DNA of 64,000 bases from Chrysomallon squamiferum (Eukaryota; Mollusca; Gastropoda; Neomphalida; Peltospiridae): positions 3,191,494 to 3,255,493 of the forward strand of contig CM022669.1 in assembly GCA_012295275.1 (NCBI GenBank). Reading direction: 5' to 3'. The position numbers were made by a program, and so were the translations under genes. Of the stretch, positions 25,901-37,100 are shown piece after piece; position 1 is the stretch's first letter; each line of letters starts with the position of its first letter. The notes beneath the pieces were generated by a model that saw nothing but the letters and a program-made list of their open reading frames with translations, did no database searches and was not told where the DNA came from.

Positions 25901-28900
25901 ATAATAATATTCTTAACAACAACATCAACTACTATAAAAACAAGATGATTTTTTTGTTTGTTCTTTTCACCTTGACAGCAGAAGTAGGTCCAGTCAGCAA
26001 TTGGGTAAGTAATGATGTGATCCCAGCCAACCAGTGGACTTAAAGGTGGTGCAGTACAGTCCAAAACAGCTGATGTCTTAAAGAGATGGCTTACATTGAC
26101 ATCAAACCCTGAAACATAATATTTGACTTGTTATTCATGGAAACACTATTGGATAGATGATTTCCCCTAGACACCTTTACCATAGTTTATATAAATTTAT
26201 GACTTATGACACACAGACACACTACACACAGACACACTACACACATTTATTCAAAGACAATAATACACATCCTCTCAAGTGTTGTCTAACTGGGCAGATT
26301 CACATTTCAGAAATGAGTAGAGTCTTTCTTTATGCTGAAGCTTTAAAATTGAGCAGCAAGTTCTGTGAAAATGAAACATGAGCAGACTGATGATTTCAGA
26401 ACCGGAAGGACACCATCATTATGCTTGTAACTTTCAAAATGAACAAAGTACTATATAACAAAGGTCAAAAGATTCAGTGGACCCCAACATTCTTCAAACT
26501 GAACAATAATGGCAGATATGGAATCCTTGTCATACTGCCTTTTCAATGGTCTATTGAGACATTTGGGTTTGAGGGTTTGATTTGACACAGAATGACCCTA
26601 TATATTATCCTAAATGAAATAACTTTTTAAGAAAAAATCATGACTTGGCAACATTGAATCTAAAACTTTAAAAAAAACTAATGGATCATTTAAATCTAAA
26701 GCAGTGAAATACTTTTAAATAAAGAGTAGCATGCACAGATTGTGTTCCATTTAGATCTGTTAGAATACCACATTACTGGATGTAGTCCTATATCTGTTTG
26801 TAATACAAACAAGCATATTAATAACACAGCTTGCAAATGAAAATAGTTCATGAAATAAATGGAATTCATGACTGCCACATAAATAGTTTGAAAGCTGTAA
26901 TCCTTGTATCTGCCAAATAATACTATTATCTATCAGAAAAAATCATAAATATTATCTGTCAATAAAATCAATGTTTTTGTCATTACCCAGGAGATGCAGT
27001 TCAGCTAGAGTATTCAACAGAGAACATGTATCTGGATTACAATGAACAATTCCTTCACAGATAGCTTCAGTAGCCAGGTCTGACTGACAAGTCAGATTGG
27101 ATGTTTTTGTGATCAGTTTATCTGAGGCATTCCACATGTGACTTGACCTTCTCTTCTGCAAACCTTCCTTGAGAAATGAAACCTGACTTCCTCTCCTCTC
27201 TGCCAGTTTCTTTATTTTGGTTCCCTTCTTGTCCAGAAGATCACCACAGCTTATACCCTTTAGTGTTCTGATGGATGTTTTCTCTGGTGACATAATGTAA
27301 TCATCACTTGTCCTGCGAGACTGTGATGGTACAGGACTGAATGGAATGTCAAGATACTTGTCAGCTGCACTGAGTGTAATGAAGACGAGTTTGTCAGGAA
27401 GACATAAGGCAGGTCTCTTCCAGTTGTAGCTGTGTTGTAGCAGCTGACAGAAGTACTCAGCATCACACTGATCATCTTTCACAGAAATCCTTGGCTGGAT
27501 GATGTGAGATGATGCACTAAGGAACTGTGGTGATCTGAAACAAAATATTAATCAAAATTAAGTCTGAATTCTTTTTAATATTAAAGGATACTAGATGTTA
27601 AATTATAAAACTGTATGTACATAATTTTGAGAGGCAAAACAATGCCAACATTCAAGGTCTCTTTAGTTAGTGGCAAAGGATTTAATGAATGAAAGTATTA
27701 TCAGTATGCATTAATATTGTTTACTAATGACAATTGCAAACAGAAGAACTTACAGTTTCTTTGGTGATTTGATAATCTTCTTCAGTTTTTGTTTCAGGTT
27801 ATCCATGTCTCCCATTAGTTTGCTGTACAGAGGTAGTGTACACTTCAAATCCCTCACAGCATAACCTTAAAATACAAACATGATTACATTATTATATTTT
27901 TGACATAACATGAGTCATATGCCAAAGAGAATTGGTTTTGTTTTTGTTTTTTAATTCTATTTTTGGACTGTTACTTACTGGGAGGATATCGTATGGGTGG
28001 GGGATATAAACATATTGGCTGCAAATATTTTTATAATTTTATACACTTCAATGACATGCATTGAAGGCAACACAGAAGAATAAAATGTGAAAATCTGTGA
28101 CGAAGTATTATAAGGAAGGAAGCAAGGATGGAGGGTGAGAAAGACAACGTATAGAAGGATGGAAAAATGGAAAGATGAATGAATGCACAGATTATTTAAT
28201 GACACTGGAACACTGACTGTTAGATGTTTTAGACATAGAACAATCTATGAACAATTCAATAAATAATTAATTCAAGAAGCTGTGACAATGAAAACAACCT
28301 TTCTGTTTAAGTCTAGCCAAAATCAGGTCTCTGTTTCTGACATGAAAGGTCATCACAACAGACGTCTGAAGAACTGCAATGACCTTGACCTGTGGACTGA
28401 AGACATAGGCTTCTTCTGCAGTGATGTTAACCAAGTAAGTGTTCAGTTCTGTCATGAAAAATGATTTTTTATTAATAATTACTTAATTTATTTAGTAAAT
28501 GAAAATAGAAAAAACTGATGTGATGCTGGTCCTTCCAAATCATAAAGTGTTCTACCAGAAACATTTCTAAAAATTAGAAATCATTTAACTGCTTACAGGT
28601 AAATATTTGTTGCTGATAAATTTTAGGAAAGCTTCTTTTTAGTTTTCTTGTTAATAATAGAAATCTTTCCCATTCCTATGGCTAATGCTGAAAGAGTATG
28701 AAGTGCAAAACAGAAGACAAGGAATACAAGTACTTAGTAACTGTACATGAAAACAGATGTGGAGTTCAAGTTGTTAATATCACCACAATTACTTCATCAT
28801 TTTTTAGAATCTAAATATCATTGAAATAAATAGTTACAAAGTATTTACCACAAAGTTTTAGATAACAATCATATCATTGTTGTTATTACCTGTGTTTGTG

Positions 28901-31057
28901 CTATCAGTATGATTATTAACTTGTTCCAGGTATTCACCAATGGTCAAAGCCACCTGTAGACATTCAGCTAGAGAGAGACAACCTGTCAGGTAAGCAGATG
29001 CAATTTCAGACAAACCACAGCCGATGGTGCCTGATATCTCACAGTGTGATGCAACAAGAACAGCCCTCAGTGCTGAAATACAGCAACATAGACAGACACA
29101 AGTCGTATTCAGATTTGTGACAATGCTGTACAATTAAAATTCATATGAGCATGTCAAGCTCGCTGGTTAATACACAGTGAAAAAGAGTGTAGATGGTTGT
29201 TTAATATGTTTTAAAATAAATGTTTAAATAATAACAGTCTAAGAATAGTATCAAGAAGAAGAAAAAAGGAGGAAGGGGAAAAGAAGGCAAATAACTCACT
29301 AAATAATTAGTTAATTAATTAACTAACTAAATACAAAAAATGTCCATTATACTTTCAAAATGTCCTATCCATTAAATCAAATAATAAAATAAAGCCAAAA
29401 AAAAGTATTGAAAAGAGATGTTTCAATATGTACAAAACTTTAAGAAATTTTCAAACTGTTTTAACTTATCTCTTGAACCATGCTGAGCAGGTTCAGAAAA
29501 AGGCTACTCCAATTCTGAATTTTAAACTACAGCTGCATTTCCTGTAATTTACACTGCTTTATCTCAATCCAAATGATAAAATGTAAATAAATATTAGAGA
29601 CCTAAATCATCGCAGTGACAAGGTGGTGTAAATATTAACAGGTAAATTGAATGCCTCACCTATGAGACAAGCAGTGCGAGTGACTAAACCAAGTCTGGAT
29701 AAAGGAGGTTGCTCCTTGGTCATATTCTCCATTAGAGACCAATCTCCAGTAAGCTGCTGAACAATCTGTAAATAAAATTTTATAATGGACATGTTCTGAT
29801 GATGTTAAAATAAATTAACACAAATATACATGCATTCATGTCAAACAAATGAACAAACGAACGAACGAATGTACACACACACATTGTTGCATTTATCTTG
29901 GCATACTGACATTCATATATATGCACAAATAATAATATACACACACATGAATTTGTATAAACACACACACACACACAACGCATATGTTCATGAAAACATA
30001 CATAGACTATTTTTTTAACTAAATCTAATACCTTATCAGAATTTGAGACAGACTGTACAAATGCAGAAAGAGACATGATTTCTTGTTTAATACATCCAGT
30101 GGACCATGCAATATCATTCAAAATTAACCACAGTTTTGGCGGTGCTTCTTGAACATGGAGGAATTTAGAGGTAACTGAAAGAGTAATGAGTAAAAGTATC
30201 AAACAGATGACTCAATATTACATAAACTAGACTGGCTTTTATCTGGCTTTCAGAAAAAAAAAATTCCAAACAAAATAGCTTTTTAGAAGTGTATTAATCC
30301 GTTATTTCATTCTTTACTTTTCTTTATACTATAAATATATATTAAGCTCCAATAAAAACAGTTTTCTTTTCATGTATTGTAGTATACGTTGTGTATTTTG
30401 CATGTATGTTTTATTTTTCTATTTACTGGATGTATGGCCAATTTTTTGATGTTTGAATGTTTGGATACACTCATAAACTTGTTCATTCTTTCTTGTATAA
30501 TGGTCTATGTGTGTATATTATTGAAACTGATTATATTTTAATGTAAAAATATTTAATCTTTCCAGCTATTGAACTAAATGATATGTACTAACCTGTACTA
30601 TCTGTAAAAATACTGACAACACCTCTGATTGGCTGTTTTCTGTCACATGACAACAAAGACTTGGTAAAGAAATGAAGTAAATTCTCATCATTTCCATGAC
30701 TACTGATGAAATTACTGATTGTGTTGAAATTATCTTCATTTCTGGCTGTCACAGGAATTATGATTTGGCTTTGAAGGGATTTTTCTGAATGTAAATGGTT
30801 GAATAATAAAATAAAGTTATATAAATACAGTCATTCAGAAATTAAGATATATTAAAAAGAAAAAGATATATTTCATATAATAGTAATAATGATAATGATA
30901 ATGTAATAATAATAATAATAATAATAATAACAATAATAATATTAAAAGCATCATAAATATTTATTTAACCTAATCTTTGCAAAAAATAAAGTAAACAGGC
31001 CAATAAGAAAATGTCATGAAAAAATTGTCCAGTATTTTCTTTGTCAACAACACTGAC

Positions 31058-31114
<57 letters not shown>

Positions 31115-34100
31115 TATATGTACAGCAGTAATAGTAGTAACAACAATTACAATAAAAATGTAAACTAACAATTATAATAATAACTGTAATAAATTAATAA
31201 TAGTATTAATAATAGTAATAAATAAAAAATTAATTTATAAATGATGCTGTTACCAGGTTTCTTTATCTTGTACGGCTGTAAAAGTGCATGTCCATTTACC
31301 CCACCAAATCCGTAACAGTTGACACCCACCCATCCATCTGGAAGAGCAGTGGGTTGGTCAACTACACAGACTTGTCCATTGACAATGGGCGTGATCTTTG
31401 GGTTAGGGGTTTTGAAATGAAGACTGGCAGGAAGTATCCCATGATGCATGCTCATAATGCATTTGATCAGACCAGCCAATCCTGAAATGATCCCCAGAAA
31501 ATCAAAATATGATTTCATGATATACTTTTCTTCAGTCATCATCTACAAAATCTTAACTGTATTTAATTAATGTCTAATGACACCCAGCATAATGAAATAA
31601 GTACATGTAAGTTATTATTTTTAAGCTACTTAACAGAGATGAAAATGCATCTCATTATAGAACGAATGTTATCTTTTATAATTGTATTAATAGCCTGAGC
31701 ATCCTCTGGTGGAGAGAAGCTCAGATAGATAATGGGATGGATATCGCTGGTTCTCTGCCATATATAGGTCTGTTTGCACTGATTCTGGCTAGTATAGTCA
31801 TTAACAATCAGTTCTACAGTCCTTTAGATCAGTCATTTTCAAATTTGCTGGTACCATACCAGTTAGTCATATATATAGCCTACATATTACAAGAAGAAAT
31901 CAAGACCCCTATCATAAAATCCCCAACTCAGAAATCTAACACGTTTGAATTGACATAAATAGTAATGTAATTGTCAGCTGATTAACATGTGAGAACTTTT
32001 CAGTAAATGTCAGATCATATAAGATGGCATCATATAAAGATTATTTTTTAATTTGCTAATCATGGATAAATGAAAGAATATTTAACAGCATCGTGATAAT
32101 AATGATACTAATGGTACAATACATTTATTGTTTAAAGTAAAAGATATCATATTCCCATTGACAGCAAAGCATGTACTCACAAGTCATGCAGTCTTGAAAC
32201 CATAGATGACAAAATAGCTTAATGGGCTAATGAAGATTAATGGGCTAATGAAGATTAATTCAGCAATCCAAACATTCTTGCTGCTATAGTCAAAACAGAA
32301 GACTGTACCATCTGATTCTTTAAATGATTCATACAAAATACTGTAGATACATGATTCCCCTTAAATGATACTGAAACTTGTAAAACAGGATTGTACCAAA
32401 AGTGGACATTTCCCCGATTTCAATGAATTTGTTATCAAAGGTGTTCATATCTAAGGAAGAACTAAATTAATCTTTTTATCAGTTACCTGCAGCAGCCTCA
32501 CAGTGTCCCATGTTGCTCTTCACAGACCCTACAAGAAGTTGTTGTTGACGATCCTGACACAATACATCAGCCACTGCCTGGGTTTCAGTTACATCTCCAA
32601 TCTGTCAGAAACAACATACAAATGCATCTTTAAAATTGCTATAGCATATAATGTTGAATTTTAACTGCAAATTTTCCCAACAGTGATAAAAGATTCATTT
32701 TTGTGAATCTTTGGTAACATAACAGGAACTAAATAACGAATTAATTTCCATAATTTTACATGTTTAAAACTTTCGTACTCAGCATTAGAGATATAATTTT
32801 GTAATAATACTGTGAGAAAGTAAACTGCTACCATTACATGGACTGTTTTTATACGTTACCAGCTTGGGACATTATTTCGACAGAAAAGCACCTACTACGT
32901 CCACCTGCTCCAGACAATAAAAATGGTGGAATAAAAATAAACAATAATCAGTGGTTTGAAAACTGCATTATCGCCTTCACTGAAGATGAAGCAAAATATA
33001 TCTGTCCAAAGCTGATAAAGATTTGATTAATTCTGAAGAAAATTAAACAAAATATTAAGAAAACCAAAATGAATAAAATAAACTGTTATTTAAAACCTCC
33101 AGTATAATAATAACTCCTAAAATGTAAGGTCTTTTCTACCTGTGTTCCAGATCCATGCATCTCTATATAAGCTAGATCTTTAGTCTTAATTCCAGTTCTT
33201 GTGTAAATTGTTTGGAGCAAAAACTTCAGAGAATGAAGGCCTGGGTGAGTAATACCTGCAAGTTGAAAGAAAACAAGGCTAACATTGCTTACTTTTTAAC
33301 ATCAAATGAAGGGTTAAGAATCAAAGTAGTGTGTAGCCTCAAACAATTACAAAATGAGTTTGGATCAAACAAGAGTGGAGATTAATAATATCAGACAATG
33401 ACAGAACTGTCTGAACTAATCAGATTTGACTGCACTCATGAAAAACATCTTAAATATTCCTGTTACGGTTTTTTGTTTGTTGATTTGTGTTTGTGTTTTT
33501 GTTGTCGTTTCTTTTTCTTTTTTTTAAATACTTAAATAATTTTAACAGTATTCAGTCATTTTAAAAATGGTTTGTTAAACTATGTTTTTTATATCTCCTT
33601 AGTAAAACTAATTTTTTTTAATCATTAAATCATTTTTTTTTAAATGAGTTTCTTAGAACACCAAGACACATTTTAATATTAATGGTTATTAGATGTGGAA
33701 GTTTTTATAACAATAAACTGGTTAAATGAAACCTGATGACAGTCTAATACATCAGTAACACATTACCTTCCTCTTTATAACCATCACAGTTAATGGCTAT
33801 GTCTATCAGTGATGCATAAATTCTTCTACAGGTAGACTCAGAGCTGGAAAAAATATAAATATTTTATAATCCTACAGCACACAGTAATAGTAATATCCTA
33901 TATAACTAAATCATTACATATGAAGAATTATTAGGTGTCATCATTTCATTTTTGCATTATATGGCTTATAAATTTAAATTAAATTACACATACACATACA
34001 AAGGACTTTAAGGGATATATTGTTAATTTGCACTGTAAGTTTTGTTCCTTTCATTTCTAATCATTTAAAATGAAAAATCACAACTGGGACCGATATAAAA

Positions 34101-37100
34101 TTAGTCTGTTAACCAGTGTGTACAGTTATAAAATAGTGTGTTGTTTAGAATGTGGTAAGGGTCATGCTGTAGTTACTGAAAAAGCTGATTAATTTCATGT
34201 CAAAAGGATGATGACCTAAAAGTTTGAGGCTTGTATTACAACATATCTCTGTACCATGTGTCACAGCACCAAGTATCATTGCAACATGTTTCAGTGTACC
34301 ATGTGTCACAGCACCAAGTATCATTGCAACATGTTTCAGTGTACCATGTGTCACAGCACCAAGTATCATTGCAACATGTTTCAGTGTACCATGTGTCACT
34401 GGACCGAGTATCATTGCAACATGTTTCAGTGTACCATGTGTCACTGGACCGAGTATCATTGCAACATGTTTCAGTGTACCATGTGTCACTGGACCGAGTA
34501 TCATTGCAACATGTTTCAGTGTACCATGTGTCACTGGACCGAGTATCATTGCAACATGTTTCAGTGTACCATGTGTCACTGGACCAAGTATCATTGGAAC
34601 ATGTTTCAGTGTACCATGTGTCACTGGACCAAGTATCATTGGAACATGTTTCAGTGTACCTTGTGTCACTGGACCAAGTATCATTGGAACATGTTTCAGT
34701 GTACCTTGTGTCACTGGACCAAGTATCATTGCAACATGTTTCAGTGTACCTTGTGTCACTGGACCACGTATCATTGCAACATGTTTCAACATGATACCTT
34801 GTTTCACTGGATCATGCATTTAAAACTTACTACAAATCTAAAATTAAGTACATTTATTTTATAATTAACCTTTTTCACTTTGTGAATGTTTGTTCTGAGG
34901 GTGAAGAAAACAATAAAACCTCACCTTGACAAAAACATGGCTGCCACCCCATCTGATCTAACATAACCATTGGCACTAACATCATAGACATGGCTGTCTC
35001 CTGTTGGACTGAGCATGTTGAGCCGATGAAATCGCAGCGAGACATTAGGACTTATAACAAGATTGATGCCTAAAATCAAATAATGAAAATTACTTGACTA
35101 CAGAACTGCAAAAATAAAATCTTACAATTAGTCTTAGTATACATTATGGCAACAGTAGTCATTGGGTTTTTTAGTTATATTATAATATAGTAAATATAAG
35201 ACGGCAGTTGATGGATGTACATACTGACTGAGAAATTTCCATTCATTATATATTTTCTGATTAATTCTTACATATGTGGCCTAATATATCGAAAGTCACA
35301 TACATAAATTTTACTGGACTTGTTATCTATTTGTTTATTTATTTATCTCCCTCTTTGCTTAATTATTAATAATTTATTTATTTATTTGTTTATTTATTTA
35401 TTTCCCTATTAAATAGTTAGGTTTCAGAATGATCATTTAGGTTTCTTAGTTTTCAAACTGATTATAACTGATACCAGCAACAATGGCTTGTTTGCATCGT
35501 CCCATTACCAGATCACCAACGGCCACATCGAGAGCAGCAAATGAAGAGGTGCATGCTGCATCGACACTGACAACAGGCCCATCACATCCAAACATCTGAC
35601 TTAGCTGACTGATCAGCTCAGACTTCACATTCACTGAGACAACATAAACATTGAGTAAATATTCACAATGTTATATAACACAAACTTGGCAATCACATAT
35701 AAAATTCAAACTGAAAATATTACAGGTGTGTAATTTTGTCATGTTGTATTTATTATAAAGTAAGCAGTAACACATGCAGGTTGAAATGTGGTCTAATGCC
35801 AGTCTATTTATTTTAGGGGAATGAAAAAAATGTCTACTTTTAATAACCAGTGCCTTTATCTCTATACCAACACCCTTTCTTTCTTCTTTTTCATTCGTTT
35901 TTTTTTAAATTAAAAGAAAAAAGATTTGTTTCAGAAATTAAGGAGGTCACTTTCATTTTCTATCAAGTATTTTATTAAAAAAAATAATGATAATAAATAA
36001 ATAAATAAAAACAAATTTACCTATTCAGTATATTATCTGTTACATTTATAAATGACTTATTGTGCATTAGCAATACAAAGTGACTGTCAGTTACAAAAAT
36101 ATTTAAATTTCTAAGACTATCATTTGCTATACGTATACAAACAAGAGTAATAGATCAGTGTTCAAGTGTACTTACACCATCCAGAATCAGCAATGAGAGA
36201 CGTGGTGACTTCATCTAAATCAGAAAACGTACAAGCAAGGTACAGTCCTGTCTTACTAGACTCAATGTCGTTCAAGGTCAAGCCGGTGTCTACAATGCAT
36301 TCATGAACCACTTCAAGAAGCTGTCGGCACATCACACTTAAATGTTTAGCCTGTAGTTGTAAAAGAAAACATTTTTAAACCATTTTTATGAAATTTATTT
36401 TTACATCTTGTATATGGAATGAGGAAAATTTCTGTTAATTAGTGTCGAATAAAAATTCTTGAAATTTTTTAATATAAAAAAGAAAATAAGTTGTTGAAAA
36501 ATAAAATAATGAATTACAAAAATATTTCAAAATGTTAGTTTAAGATAGATAATTATTTTTATTTTTCAAAAAGTCTGAATTATAATTGCAGTAACAAACA
36601 ACTTTCTACAACAAATTTTGTATTCATATTCAATTATGAAGAGTAAATTTTCCAACTGTTTTACCTCCATTTCAGGAATTTTGAAGTATTTGGCATCAAA
36701 CATGTTTATATCTGGAATGTGGCCAGTTCTTGGGGGTAACCCACACAAGCCTGCAGGCCACACATTGTCATCCAACATGTCGACTCCATTTATCAAGTTT
36801 TCCCAGAATTCCTGGAAAACAAGGCAGGTCCTGATTACAATTAAACATTTGGAGTTTTCTCTTGACTATTAGTTTCATACATTTCATAGAAAACTGCATT
36901 ATGTTCAGCTGTATGTTTTTCTTATTGGAGAATGTATATATAATGTAGTATTTATATTTTGGTAAATAATAGTTTGAATTTATATTTTGCTTGTAAACAT
37001 TCCTGGACCTGACTACTTTTAGTTTTTATTATTTTTTTTTTGATTGATTTCCTTTTATATGTACATATGTAACAAGTTTGATAAAACAAAAAACCATTAA

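Larger units (their letters stand above)
23243..26108 (-). other. Degenerate dehydratase (DH) domain exons
   Basis: Exons in transcript order: 26108-25971, 25707-25595, 24979-24841, 24388-24286 and 23436-23243. The entry PPLSPLVGWDHIITYPI matches the FAS linker of the type LISPHIKWDHS. In FAS the catalytic His follows in HTLDGRVLFP; here the aligned stretch reads DNFKLWDPLVLVLY, without His or the Gly/Pro pattern. Hot-dog strands continue (SIVLSDLHVNFDKLSPATV), and LWEDSWLEFLNSVLEF matches the second half of the FAS DH. The domain is present as a fold but should not dehydrate. Confidence 0.75.

Noticed and set aside
32218-32258. Twenty-base tandem repeat (TTAATGGGCTAATGAAGA)
   Set aside because: A real two-copy duplication, but tiny and intronic with no further structure.
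32838-33026. 62-codon plus-strand frame with varied composition
   Set aside because: It lies antisense within an FAS-like intron, has no splice context and resembles no family I recognise; treated as chance.
34246-34791. CRISPR-like appearance of regular repeats
   Set aside because: The units are head-to-tail with no unique spacers, in a eukaryotic intron. It is a minisatellite.
34145-34864. Long open frames (187-224 codons) on both strands over the repeat array
   Set aside because: All arise from a 45-bp unit divisible by three. They lie inside an intron of the FAS-like gene and have no independent coding evidence.
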